Assembly (NCBI GenBank): GCA_025738555.1
Contig: JAOVFP010000008.1
Coordinates: 1,178,001-1,242,000, forward strand
DNA: 64,000 nt
Direction of reading: 5' to 3'
Source: Cyathus striatus
Taxonomy: Eukaryota > Basidiomycota > Agaricomycetes > Agaricales > Nidulariaceae
Shown here: positions 46,655 to 59,500 of the stretch, piece after piece
Layout: each line of letters starts with the position of its first letter
Numbering within the stretch: position 1 is the stretch's first letter
Translations under genes and position numbers: made by a program
The notes under the pieces: generated by a model
Seen by the model: the letters and a program-made list of their open reading frames with translations, nothing else
Database searches by the model: none
What the model was told of the DNA's origin: nothing

Positions 46655-49600
46655 TCACAATTCATAATCTGACTCTGCATCACTCCAATCCTCACAATTT
46701 ACTGGTTTATTAATGACTTTTGGAGGTTCACTGTCACCAAATGGTTTCCAATCTTTTAGCTTGTATAATTTAATGGCATTACAGAGGGCTTTCTTTTTTT
46801 CTGGAACTGTACTTTTGTACTTAATATCATTGAGTCCTGGTGCACCAAGACTTTTATATTTCTTAACCATTACCCACAGTTTAGGACCTGTTAATTTGTT
46901 AATGTCATTTTCCTCAAGTATAATTTCCATTCTAGCTATTTCATCTTCCTTTATCTCTTTATTTCTTTTATTTTTTTCACGCTGGGCTATTTTTTGTGCA
47001 GCTATCTCTTGTGCATGCATAATAATCTCTCTTTGCCGTTTACAATCTTCACCAGATACTGCTCTGGCTTCTGAACGCAGAAATTGGAAATCCTCAGGCT
47101 TCACAAAGAACTTTTTAACAAAGGACTGTGTGTCATTTTTAAAGTACATTGCTTGGGCATTATATCCCACTAAAGATAACTGTGGCTGACGTCGCATCAT
47201 TACACGAAATGAACCAAGAGCACCTTCATTAATGTCATTAGTAGGTAGCATCCAAGCTAGCTCCTTTTCTTCCTGAGTTGCCTCATCAATCAATCCACCA
47301 GGTGCAAATTCAGAGGTAAATCTCTTCCATGTTTTTGCAGCACCAGTAAAAAATCTAATAAGTAAAGGCTTGATATGTGTTAACTCTGGCATAATCATTT
47401 TAATCTTATTAACTACTTCAGGCATCAGCCATTCATTTCCAAATAGTTCAGCTTTTTTGAAGTCTGCATCTGGACCTAGTAGTAAGTCAGGAGTCTCTAT
47501 AATTTTTTGTATATGGCTGTAAACAGTAGAATGTAATGGTCCAAGATTAAGCATATTGACTTTCTCTTCAGCAGCTTTGCGAATAGAAGCCATATAAGGG
47601 TGTGAGATGGCTTGAGCATAAAGAGTTAATACAACTAGCTCAGTAAGAGTAGGAATATCATGTAAAGCTTTATAAAGGTTTTCCTCCATATGGCTAAATC
47701 TGTATAGTGATTTTTTTGCCTGAACAAATTCTAAGAACTGAATGAACCTTTCCCTATGCATAATTAGTACAGCTGCAGCTTCACAGTATGACCCAAATCT
47801 TGTATTTGATGTGTCTGGAAATGTGAATGCAGTTCCCACATTGAGTTTCCACCACCAGCGAAATAAATCATGATGTCCTTTCTTATCATCTTTATGATTA
47901 AGTATAGCACCAGCAATCTGTACACATTTAATTGCACCACCAGCAGATACATTTAAGCACGAGCTTCAGCTTCTCTTTCAGCATGGCTTTCTGAAGATTT
48001 ATCCTGCAAAATAGCAGCATTATCTCTATTTGGAAGAAGAACTGGACCATCTATATCACTATGTTCATTCCACCAAGCTGTCATTTCCTTGTATCCTCCA
48101 TAAACTGTATTCTGATCTTTGTGACATCCACAGCCTGCCCAAATAAATAATTTAAACACTTGCTTTTCATTATCTGATAATAATTCAAATGATTCTTTTC
48201 CTAACATAATTACTGTGTCATGTATCATTTTAGCATTCTTTACAGCTTTATCTTCCTCAGATAGGGCATTCCATGCTGTAACTCCACCATTGTTTTTTAT
48301 CATTTTGTCCCATTCAATTGTGAAAATTGGTAGCAAATTTTTAACTTCTTCATTCATAATTTTACCTTTACCTAGTACTGTATAGACAGCTTCTTCTTTT
48401 TTCTTTTCTAGAGCTACAGCATCCTTCTTTTCCTTAGCACAGTGATCACTTTGAAGTCCTGTTAATTTTACAAAAATATCAACTGTACCCAAAGGGGGCA
48501 TTTCAAGGCGCTGTCCAAGAGGGCATCGAAGTAATACATCAGAAATATCCTCAAGTGCATGTTCATAGTCTTTTATAGACTCTTGACTACTTCCATCAAT
48601 AGATGGATTGATTCCCATAAAGCGTGATACATGTTCCACCTCTCCTGTAGTATAGTTTTCAACCTTAAGATTAATGTGCCTGGAGTTGTAATTTACAGCC
48701 CGATGACTTGTACCATCAGCACTAAAAGTAAAACCTTACACATATTAAATATAAATGTATATTATCATGTATTGTAATTAACTTACTTTTTGTTTCTGAC
48801 AACTCATAACCAAGTTGTATCTGTGAGGCAATATATCCCTCAATAATAATTCGAGATATTGTGGCTCTACTAATATTTCCAACAACATTTATTCCAGCAG
48901 CATTTAGAGTAGTGTGTATTACTTCATTGATTTTATACACTGGAATTCCACTTTTGACCAAATATCGTACCAAATTGCGAGTTATTTCTGTATAGACACC
49001 TTTCTCTTTTAAACAAAAGGTTGTTGCTCTCCATAGCATATTCTTCTGTGATTTAATCATTGCCTGGTTTAGTACTGCAGGCATTCTTTTTATCCTCTTA
49101 AAATACCTCTTAACTTTGCTCTGAGCTTCTTTAAGTTTTTCCTTAACATCTGCAAGCTTGTTCTCACATTCTGTTTTATATATTTGTGAGGATTTGTTTG
49201 CATTAGCAAGCTTTTTCTCCAATAAATCATGCTGAAACTTAAAGTCCTTTACATAAGTAAGGGCTGAAAGTCTTTCTGATTTCAGAGACTTGATATAAGT
49301 TGATTGATTATTTTGAGTCATGATCAAAGAATTAATCTCTTGCTCAAGTTTTTCCTTTTTTACTCCACCTCTTCTAACCTTCTGATATTCTAACTTAAGC
49401 TTTTTCTTAGTATCTGAGTGTCTCTCTGTCAAGTCATCAACCTGGGATTGAAGAGATTTGACAGTATCCACAGATTTTTTGAGTGTTAACTCCAACTGTG
49501 AACACTTTTCAGTTAAATCATTTATGGTCTTTTGTAGCTCTTCAACTTCCTCTCTTGCTTTGGCAAGATGAGCATTGGATTCATCTAATAATTTTTCTAA

Positions 49601-49687
49601 GCCTATTTCTTCATTAATTTGTTCCTTGGCTGTATGTGCTTTTTTTACAGCAGCTTTTCTTTGGGCAATTGATGCCTTTGGGGGCAT
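46655..49687 (-). CDS. Putative DDE-type transposase of element B, three coding blocks
   Basis: Block 1 (49687-48786) starts MPPKASIAQRK, has a long Lys/Glu-rich coiled coil (about residues 30-195) and ends GYELSETK at a GTAAGT donor. Block 2 (about 48719-47953) opens SADGTSHRAVNY and includes WAGCGCHKDQNTVYGGY and LLPNRDNAA. Block 3 (about 47940-46655) has GAILNHKDDKKG, FPDTSNTRFGSYCEAA and PTNDINEGALGSFRVMMR, then a Lys-rich coiled tail ending at 46655. Asp of ADGT, Asp of CHKD and Glu of NEGALG give a DDE-like set; this assignment is inference. The same three motifs recur in unnamed mushroom proteins as I remember them. Blocks 2 and 3 are one frame apart at about 47953 without an obvious intron, and the block 1/2 splice phases do not match by one base in my reading, so this copy may be damaged. 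Confidence 0.65.
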
Positions 49688-49699
49688 ATTTCTGGTAAT

Positions 49700-50427
49700 A
49701 ATATATGTATTTCAGTGGTAATGTATTAAATTATGTACAATAATCCTACCTACAGACAAGATAAATCGATCTGGATGCACCAGAAGTGTGTGGAGCGAAT
49801 GGGGGGATGAAGGGAAAGGCGTTATACCATGCTGCGCGAGCATGGATTTCATAAAGTTCATGTTTGCTCATGTTTGTTCAGGTCTTTGGGCAGTGGCGCA
49901 GAGGCAAAATACCAAATCGAATAGATCTCAACAACGGCTGCACGGATCGATACGATTTATAGAGCGATTTTGCACTACTAAACGTGTATAACAACTCTCC
50001 GAACGTAGATTTTTAAATTTCGAAGCCCAATATGTAAAACACGTACTTTTTGAGGCCGTTTTCTACCTTACTGATCATAAATAAAAATTTGGGCTTCGGA
50101 GCGTTGTTGTCCGTAATGAGTAGTGCAAAATCGCTCTATATATCATGTTGATACGTGCAGTGGTTGCTGAGTTCTATTCAAAATGGTTTTCCCCTGCCAA
50201 AATAGCAGGTATTTTTCATGTTTTGCAGTTTCTACTCTTAAATTTATGTATATATTTAAAATACAGTTATATATAGTTTATATGAGCATATATGAATCTA
50301 CTACATACAGTTTTGTGGTAATATAATTGATGTGGAAAGAGGAAAATCGATAAAGGTGCCCGGCTTCAAGTATCTGAGGGTGTCACACAGTGTGACACGA
50401 TGTCACGCCGCGGCGCATAACCGGGGA
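49700..50427. other. Element B 5' non-coding region
   Basis: Upstream of the ATG at 49687. It includes two inverted words (GAGCGATTTTGCACTACT at about 49961 and AGTAGTGCAAAATCGCTC at about 50118) that could form a large hairpin enclosing about 140 bases, and then the CG-rich terminal region. No gene. Confidence 0.5.
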
Positions 50428-50681
50428 TTGGGCATCCCCAGTATTATGTTGCGTTTAGCGCATGTGTTGTTTGTACAGGCCATCTCGTCGTGGTTTACAG
50501 GTTTACAAGACTGCTGCGACTTACCTGTAGCGAGATAAGAATAGCAAATCGGACGTATGAAGATTTGCAGGAAGAGTAGTGCAGCCCGAATCAGGTCCCA
50601 CAGTTGGTTCGCATATGCGATATAGGTTGCTGCCTAGAAGCGGTCTATTTCGCACTGTGAGATAGCGCTAATTAGCGGGGG

Positions 50682-50701
50682 TCCGGGGGGCGCGCCCCGG
50701 A
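50682..50701. repeat. GC-rich hairpin near the E5 left end
   Basis: TCCGGGG (50682-50688) pairs with CCCCGGA (50695-50701) around a GGCGCG loop. A strong stem in otherwise AT-rich DNA. Confidence 0.6.
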
Positions 50702-51969
50702 TCTTAAAAGATGCTACTGTAGCCGACCCTGAAAGTGGCCACCTATAGTAAGTGGCCATTGAGTGATTTGAGCGACCACAGCACCAAATTAAGCTCGGTT
50801 TTTTTGTGATATGTATAGTAATATACTGTAGCTACATATATACAAAGTTTTAACTCCAAACGGGTTCAGCGTGTAAAGATATGGTAGCTAGAAGTGATGA
50901 AAATGTCGATGCGGCCTCAATTTGTTATAGGTTCACACGCTGTCTCAAGAATCATCCTGCTACCCCTCCATTATAACACCACGATAGGCTGAAATAAAAG
51001 TACAGTTAGGTATATAAATAAGTTGTATTGATATCCTGGGTGGTAGAAATAACTGATATGGTCCCAATATATGTAGATCTGGTATGCAATTGATACATAT
51101 ATGTTATCTACTCACCTGCACAGGCCCATGTCTGTATGAAGCTCGAAGGTCATAGAAAGCTCCTTTTACTTAGATTTTTTTGGAGGCTATAATACATGGT
51201 TATATCTTTAGGATCATGTACTCCGCTTATTTTATACTATTTTATTTGGTGCATGAGAAGAGCATCTTTGTTTTTATGCTAAATTTAGTAGTGTCAGATG
51301 CAGTCAGTTGCTTGCAATATCGGGAAAATATTGGGTTATGCAGAAGTCAGAAAAGTATTTTATAGGTTCTGAACAATATTATCCTCGCAATTCTATGTGT
51401 AGAAAGCTCCCTATCATTGAGATATTGTCCTATTAGTAGGATGAGAACTCAGCAGATCAGTCCAGGTAAAGCACATGCAGCCGAGCTTGCTTTGTCAGCA
51501 GCCCAAGAAGTCTTAGCTTATTGTAGCTTATAGTGCGATCAAGGGACATTCAATTTCCTAGGCGTGGCAGGTTTCCCTGTAAACCATAATTTGGAGTCCT
51601 TGTAACAAATAAATTCATTCTGAGCTAGACATGTCACCTAAAAATCTGAAACTCTCAGAATATATAAATGAATAATATGCACACAGGTCTGCAAAACAAT
51701 TTCGGGCATAGGGCAACCTGGAAAGGTGCAGACAGTTGCACAAGTTGAAATGGCCACTTTCATGGTCAGCTACAGTAATTAGCAATGTGAAATAGCAAAT
51801 TTGGTGCTGTTTCGCATGCAAATTAGCATTAGTCAGCATATAGGGTACCAGGCACATCTGAAACAAGTAACATAGTAAGTACTCTATGGTTTTTGAATAA
51901 AAAAATCTACTGCCAGTGCTATGTCTCTTATTTCCACTTCTACACCACCAGTCTATCCTATCTATGTCA

Positions 51970-52200
51970 TTAGCCATTCCTCCACTGTTGTCATGGTCTG
52001 AGTTGCAGGAGCAGTATCCATCAAGTTTGTAAGATCAGCACAGAAAGTAGCAGAAGTGTTTGCTGCATCTTCATCAATGGCCTTGTCATCAAGGATATAA
52101 TGATAATGTGTTACATTGAGTTGGGAGGCAAAGGAAAAGGTATAGTCAGCCTCTGTCTCTGTCCCATCCAGTGGTAGACCTTCATCAAGCCATGTCAGTG
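51970..52200 (-). CDS. Coding fragment inside E5, unrecognised
   Basis: The minus frame reads ESNALTWLDEGLPLDGTETE, ADYTFSFASQLNVTHYHYIL, then DDKAIDEDAANTSATFCADL and ends VEEWLMT at TAG. The composition and absence of stops look like genuine protein, with no start codon seen. It may be an exon captured by E5 or the C-terminus of a decayed E5 gene. Family not recognised. Confidence 0.4.
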
Positions 52201-53009
52201 CATTACTCTCTAGGCATTTGGCATTGAGTTAGAAGCAGACTCAATCTTATCTTAGTCATTGTCATTATTGGGTACATCAGTTGTTGCTTCTTTAGTCTTT
52301 GACATATGATTCATATGATACAGATAGTAGATCATATATCACACTACCTCACATATAGTGGTTTATACTTTATACTTGGCCCTTGGGTTTTTCTTGTTTA
52401 AAATTAAAAATTGTGGCCCAAGTTTGTTGGCAGACATGTTGGATACTGTGGTGGAGCAACTGTAGTAAGCCTACCTTCTCACTAACCATTTTATGTTACT
52501 GATGAATGATGGGGTGATTGGCAATAATAGTGACATGTTGGCTTTTATGCTTGGAAGTTGGGTCCATTTGGCTGAGTTGCTGCTGGAATAACATAATATT
52601 TTATCAGCTAGAGCTTAACCACTATCAGTGGGTGATATAACTACTATCCAATGATTGGTACCATGGTGGACAAATATCTTTTACTGAGTCCATATTCATG
52701 CAATATGCATGCAACCACTGATGAATGGCAATGAGACCAGGTTTTCTTACCACTTACTGATGACAATGTACTACACAGAGCTCACTCATTGGTTGACAAT
52801 ATTGCTTAGATATTGCTATAATACTGGGTGCAGTCAGTAGTCAGTGTCATTAGGGCTAGAAATAATTTGGAAATAATTTTGCTAATTAGTGCTATTTCGC
52901 ATGTCATTTCTCACTTTCTCAAAGCACCTGCTAATTAGCAGGCTAATTAGCCATGTGAATTAGGTTATGTGAAGTTCGCAAACCTAATTCAGGCTGCACT
53001 AAGGAAGAG

Positions 53010-53990
53010 AAGTGTTCACTTGTTTACCAGCTTCGTGTTAGTTTACCACCTCTGCAACAAACAATGGGGAGGATGGCTCGTGTGACAGTAATGCATGTGT
53101 AACACTCCAGTGTGATCTGAGGGTATTATTATGGTTTATTCTTTCAAAATGAAGTGTACATGTATAGAAAAAAGAATGATGCTATTTTCTCTCTCATTTA
53201 CACAAATAAGGACACTTCAGTCCACTGCACAATGTGCCCTTACCTCCAGTTACATTCAATCTTCCCAAGCACACATCAGTTATTCAGACACATAGTATCC
53301 ATTCCTCTGAAATACTGACAATGTCTCACTAGACATATCTGTGGTGGATAGAATAAAAATTGCTGTAGTCCACTGTGCTTATGTTCTCTGGTACACATTT
53401 ACATGTGGTCCTCCCAAGTACACTAACCTCATTACAACAAATATTTTTCTATTGAAACATGTGTTGTAACATTCATTAATCATGTAAGTAACAAAAATTA
53501 ACTATAGTTGAACAACACATGCACATATTACAGCACACTGTTACCTTAAACTGTTGTACAGTGTGTCATTATATGTAGCAGTTTAGCATCAATGTTCAAC
53601 TTTGATTATGACAACATAGTTAAACAGTAAATGACTGATGGTGCACACATCAACATTCCTCATCATTGTGCTACCATGTGGGGTAGCTTTACTTGTTGTT
53701 CACGTCGGATCTTATTTATTACTGGGGGTGGTATTAAATCACAACTGTTATAAGCCACTGCTGGCGATTGAGACTCAAAGTTGAATAAAAATACTTTCAA
53801 GGAGTGAAGACATAGCCTAACTGTAAAGGTGCTAACCTGGCCTCTTCATGTTATAGAAATCGGGCAAGTTTGAAGTATCTGAAATGAAACAACTTCCTTC
53901 AATTCATATAACTATCATGTAATTTCTATTATTTATGTCCGGAGTGGATCCCAATAAACAGGAAGTGTCATATGTATTATTTTAGTATAT
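53010..53990. other. Spacer, no supported gene
   Basis: AT-rich, CG-poor sequence with only short open frames. Nothing repeated elsewhere in the window was noticed. Confidence 0.4.
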
Positions 53991-53994
53991 TATG

Positions 53995-56560
53995 TTAATA
54001 CTTCCCAGATTTCATCGAAATTAGCGAGGGAGTGCCACCATTATTTTTGTAAACATTGGCTGAGATAGTAATATTTGTGTTGGACAATTGCACAAGATCC
54101 AACTGGAGAAATTCTTTGAAGGCAACAATGTTGTCAGCAGGAAGTTCTGAGTCAAATGTGACATCAACAACTTTGAGATCATGAATCTCTTCCATATTCT
54201 CAAATGTCTTGAAAATCCCCCAACTTGATGGTTTGGCCTATATGGGTGAAAGATGAGACTTCAATACCCCAATCAACTCTTTTGTCACCCAATCCTCAGC
54301 TCTAATAAAAGACAAATTCAGTATCTCAAGCTGAGGAAAGAGTATACATAAATCAGATGAATAGTATCTTGTTAATCATTTCAAACATTCAACATTTGTT
54401 GGTTGATCAATCCATTCCAATTTCTTAACATTCTTGAGTTCTTCAGCATGCCAGATATTGTTGATATGCTCTGTGGTAAGTTTAACCTCATCCAGAGTGC
54501 ACATAGATGTATAAAGAGACTCCAGAAAAGATGCAGATCTGAATTCCTGTTTCAGGTATAATGCTCTGAGATTGGGTGTTGTAAAGATATCCAACATATA
54601 CTTATCACAATTTGTGCCTAGTTCCAATTTTTGCAAACATAGAAGTATAATTGTCTGAGAAGTGTGCAGAGTGTCTCCATCAAAACTGAAAGAGAGGAGA
54701 TTCAGCATACTATTAAGTATGGTATAAAATTCTCCTGGTCTGAAACTATTCAATAGCAAATTGAAGCATGTGATCTGCAACCAAGGGAAGTTGCTGAATA
54801 ATTCTAAAGGATGATCAATACACTGAAAGTCAATGCTGGTGAGCAAAGATGCCAAAGGAATAGTGATATTGCAGTTATGTTCACCACCTCCCCAGACTTT
54901 GAGGTGAGCAAGCTTGTGATATGCCTTAAAATATTTAATGGTTAAATCTCTTTATTTGTCATATAATATTAGAACTCAGTATTAGTAATGCACATCACAA
55001 GTACAAGGGTTGGGGTGAGTCCCAAGTTGCCAATCAAAGTGTTCTATTTTGAATACATTATTAAGGGAATGGGACATCTGAGAGCTGGGGTTGAGTCCTG
55101 CACTGCCAGCAGAAATATCTAATTGATATATACTAAAGGAAATACAACCAGATGTGTGTTATCTAATTACTAGAGTCCAAAAGACTATGTACATGCACCC
55201 AGTACTTGATTGAAACTTAGCTAAGGAACACTTTTCGTTTTTTTGTCACGTGATCAAACACAAGGCGTTATAACCGTTATCTCCGAACCGGTTATTGTGG
55301 TTACACATAGACTGGAGCAAGTCATGTGACTTTGTACTTGGTACTCCGAGAATATCCCACTGTTTTAATCTACCACATGGAATTCCACATGTATGGTTGC
55401 TCCTGCATGGTCAATATGTTAGAAATATCATTATGTCATCATATAAAGTAGTCTAGAGTAGTTCCTTTCCATATATAGGTACTGTACAGTTTTATTTGTA
55501 AAAAGATATATAAGGAGGACAGGGATGAGGAGGAAAAGCAAGCAATCCCAGGAGAAATCCTAGGCTTCTTCCACTCTAGGAGTGTAATAAATTGGAATAG
55601 AAACGAATCTGAACAGTATCTGAACTGAGTAATTTCATATTAGAAAGAATATTTAATCTATAGTTTCCTACCTTTATACTAGTTTATACATTATCTGTGT
55701 TTTCTCTCCCTTGAACTTAAAGCCTGTAGTTTGCGATGATTATTTGAGTATTACAATATATATTAGTAGTATTTAAATACAAATCACAAATTCAGCACAT
55801 CACTTGGGAGCTGGCTTAAGACAAAATGAGTGAACTACTTCAAATAGGATTAGTGACTCCAAATGTGTAAACAATGTATTGTCCAGTATGTAGGGGTCAA
55901 TGGCCCTTAGAAGCTCTCCATTTCGGATATTGAACATTTCCCACATATGAGCACTTTGTGCTATCGCCTTTACACTGTTCACATCCAAAATGTCTGGAGT
56001 ACATGAACCTCCCAATGAAATGTGCAACAGGACCCCTTTAGAGAGAAATATACACTTTGCAGTGAATGGCATAATCATGGCCTTTTTGGTTGATGAAATA
56101 ATGGGTGAAGGATAGAAATGAATATTCAACCACAAGGGAGCACATGAATATGTGACCGAACACCAATAAAAAGATACTTGAGTTACAATTTGGGTAAATG
56201 CCTGGGGATCAAAAGGAAAGAATTTGTGGGAATATAACTGAGGTTAAAGAAATATTTGACACAGCAATTCTGCAGGAAGTGTTCGAATAGGTGAGAATAG
56301 AGCATGTTCCTGTGTTTTGAATTGGTGAAGGGAGTCTTGCCAATGCTGGAGTGCTTTCAGAGATTGTTCCAGGTGAGTAGTCTCCTTATTCAATCAGTTG
56401 ATCTCTGATTGCACATAAGAGATATTTGCCTTTACCACTTCGCATTCAGCTCCTACTGGATAGACATTAATCCAAAGCAGATCTGTAGTTTGTCTCAGGC
56501 TTGAGAAGAAAAACTTGGGACTGCTAGAGTTTTGGCATGATTGACATATATCTCAAGGCA
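53995..56560 (-). pseudogene. F-box-like protein gene, split by a solo LTR
   Basis: The minus strand starts near 56540 with NCPKFFFSSLRQTTDLLWIN-like text and ECEVVKANISYVQSEIN, a TGA at 56394-56396 that fits a lost CGA, then NKETTHLEQSLKALQHWQDS and the F-box core FSPIRTLPAELLCQIF (about 56300-56255). After an intron come FTQIVTQVSFYW and a block to about 55800 (ending LKPAPK). The LTR at 54917-55794 interrupts. Coding resumes at HKLAHLKVWGGG (about 54910) with Leu-rich repeats (LLCLQKLELG, NLRALYLKQEF) to 54376, where another TGA fits a lost CGA, and the end lies at 53995. F-box proteins usually select substrates for SCF ubiquitin ligases. This copy is dead. Confidence 0.75.
54917..55794 (+). 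mobile_element. Solo LTR, + orientation, inside the first F-box gene
   Basis: TGATATGCC... to ...CAAATTCA (about 0.88 kb), TG...CA ends. Orientation is judged from a TATATAAGGAGG promoter-like word (about 55507) followed by AATAAA (about 55585). The reverse complement is at 62193-63063. No internal retrotransposon sequence is adjacent, hence solo LTR. No clean target duplication. It includes a CACGTGATC-type motif (about 55246) next to a GTTATAACCG stretch. Confidence 0.7.
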
Positions 56561-59500
56561 CCCTTCATTGTATCAATCAGTATCTATCATCAGTGGGCAT
56601 ACTGAACATACACAATGAACTTGTCTTGCCTCTGTGGTCTATTCACAGCATTGGTAGACTTGGATGTGTCAGTCATGTTTTAGATCTCAGCTCTAGGTTC
56701 TGATGGTCCTTGTGTAGGCTTCCAGTGGACAGACAAATGTTTTGTGTGTAGGATCAAAGGTGCAGATTTAAATCAGAACTCATGTACATGCATGTACATA
56801 AATACAATATCACATTGATGGCTCGCATACCCACCCATATTCACACAGGGCTCAGGGGACCCTGGATCATCATGACACCAGGCAAAAGTTGCTTTAGCTT
56901 CAAGTAGGTGCTTCAAATTTATAATATAAGCACTCAAAATGGCTCACTAAATCCTCTCTTGATGTTCAAGTGCTGGCTATGCTGCAGGTTTAAAAAATTT
57001 TGTTATGGTAGAGTACTGATATGCCTGACAGATGTACAACATATATAAGCATAATTTTTGCAATATCTACATAATATAAATCACTCACTTGCGATCACAA
57101 TTGGATTACCTAAGCATTGGAGTGAGGTCCAAACTGCCAATGATTGTGCTATTTATAGTCACCACCACCAAGGACATAGTAAACAGATTCAAAAGCAAGA
57201 GTGATTATAGTAAGGAATTAGCAGGAAAGTGTGTATATAGAACCCCAGTGGCACTTGATCCAACATAAGCATGTGGTAATGCAACACATCCGGGTCATGG
57301 GATGGTTCCAGCAGTGCTACTTACCCAAAGAAGCTGACAGCATCAAGGCACCCATCAAGCGCCAACACCCATTGCCACTACTCTGGACTCAAACCAGATC
57401 AGTCCTCAGCATCTTGCAAATGAGATCTCACCCTGATCTACCGATTGAAGTGAATGGACCATATACCCAAAGCCATGGTTGCCAATGGTTCTATCTTTAG
57501 GCCTGCATCATGACAGGGCATCTAAACACACACATCAGCCAATAAGCACATCTCTATTATCACATGCACCCACCCCTTTCAAGGAGCTATGTCCAATGCT
57601 CTCCTATCCAGACCTCTGTGCATGTCCCTCCACCCAGCATTGTAGTTTAATTACCTTATCTAGACATATGTTAAACCTGTACAGTACCTTTACAGTACCT
57701 AAAAACTCCGCTTTTCCAGTAGTATATAAGACTTGCAAACTTGATTATGTAGAACCAAGCAATCCTGTATCAATTCCTTCCGCTATCAGTGGTATTTAGT
57801 GTGTTTGTGATAATCTATTCAATTGCCGAGTGTAAAAACCCAGTGTGATCTAAGCCCTCCCAGGACCTCAAAGAAGCTTAGTTTATTATTAGTGATTACA
57901 AGCATTATAGATTACAAGTGAATATTGTAGTGTGTTCATCCCTCCCTTGCCTGGAATCACCTTGTGTATTCTGAAGATATTCCACTGGACTTGCCCCTAC
58001 TTGATTGTTAGCAAGAGTAAGTGACAACCTTTACATAGTTTCATAGCTATTACTCCCTAGTAACCTTCTTTGCCCTTTTAGTACAGACCACAGCTAACCT
58101 GCACAGTAACTTATTGGCTCACACTTATGTACATATCCCCTCTTCACAATACCCCATCCAATTGTAACATTACAATAAATGTATTTCAGTCCTGTGAAAG
58201 TGGAGTGCAAGCTAGGGTAATAGTAACAGTTTATCTGCAAATATGGGTCCATTATTCTCACTAACTTTAGTTAGTAGGGTTATAGGGCTCAGGTTCCAAT
58301 AGTAAATCACATTTTGTTTGCACCTGTTAAATATTTTGGCTTTTCAGCTGTTCCTTTGTTCTTTGTTCATTTAGTTAACATCTACATTTGTGCTCATGCA
58401 CTTCTCTTATCTTTTTGGGGGCACTGCTTCAACAGTTGGTATCAATTCCCATTTGTAGTCATATAGTGATTCGAATTTTATTTACCAGTGCCCTCTTTTT
58501 AATGTATCTACATAAATTAATGCTTCCACTTCAACAAGTACTGATGCTTTTGGTTATAAAACCTATTGACCTTGCTTAAGTACTTGTTATTCATATTATA
58601 GTGTTTTTTCCCTTTCCCTTTCACAACTTTGTAGCTTACCCTACCTAGTATTGTTTGTATAGTATTGGTTTGTTCAATTTTATTGTAGTTAGTGAGCTTT
58701 GCCAGCAATAGCTGGCCTTATTTGTTATTCCCACTACCTTAAAAGGTAGTTGGGTTATAGGACAGTTTTGATTTCTCTATAAGGAAATTTCAGAAATCAG
58801 GGTCAGGATCTCACTTTCAGGCAATTTGATTGGCTGACACCCTATAACCCTTTGCTCTAAGGTGCTGTGACCAGTGTGACATGCCCATTTGTATTACACA
58901 TTTGAATTACCTTGTCTGTGTGACACACCAATTACTATTTCTATTTAAAAAATTTGATTTGCTCCAGTGACTATTTAATAAATTCTCTTTCTTTCCTACT
59001 CTTTCATACTATCTTCCTGTATCATTCTTCATCAGTACCTTCACCCCTACATATTCATTTGCTATTCACTACTCCTTATGAGGATCTGAGTATTACATCC
59101 ATTATGTACAAATCTTTATTTTCCACTTGATTTTTCTGATGTTATTTCTTTGCAGGGCTTCAAGTGTTCAAGGTTCAGAAGAATTCATAGCATCCCACAC
59201 TTGGAATCACTCTTTGGGCCCTCTTTCAGGTGCTGAAAAATTACAAGTAGGTTACTGTATTCTAATCATGTCTACATTGCTAAAATATCTCTGCAGCACA
59301 AATTGATGTTTGGAATTGTAAACCATCTATCTCATTTGTATCAACCATTTGAATTATATATTGAACAATCATGACATTGCCACCAACCAAACTATATCAT
59401 TTGTTGATCTTTTGGATCATATATTTCTGGGGGAGTGCTTTGCCAACCCAATGGGAGATCTGTGCAGAAGTTGTGTTTCAGTTTTTCTTCTCCCTCTCAT

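Larger units (their letters stand above)
46440..50439 (-). mobile_element. Element B, 4.0-kb transposon of unassigned superfamily
   Basis: Termini GGGGATGCCCAA (46440-46451) and TTGGGCATCCCC (50428-50439), flanked by AGT on both sides (46437-46439 and 50440-50442), a likely 3-bp duplication. Subterminal GTGTCACACTG-type words occur at both ends. One minus-strand gene in three parts fills 46655-49687. Outer 134 bp of the left end are identical to copy A at 1-134, so the family moved recently. PIF/Harbinger elements also give 3-bp duplications and G-rich ends, but the protein does not look like that family to me. Confidence 0.8.
50577..53001. mobile_element. Element E5, hAT-like, 2.4 kb
   Basis: Ends TAGTGCAGCCCGAATCAGGT (50577-50596) and ACCTAATTCAGGCTGCACTA (52982-53001), with an exact 8-bp duplication AGGAAGAG at 50569-50576 and 53002-53009. 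GCTAATTAGC-type palindromes recur near both ends (about 50667, 52881, 52930, 52940), as expected for subterminal binding sites. The interior holds one coding fragment (51970-52200, -) and no recognisable transposase. The left 150 bp are CG-rich; the interior is CG-poor. Confidence 0.8.

Noticed and set aside
46713..47189. Plus-strand open frame of 158 codons
   Set aside because: It is the shadow of the element B coding block 3 on the opposite strand, which carries conserved motifs.
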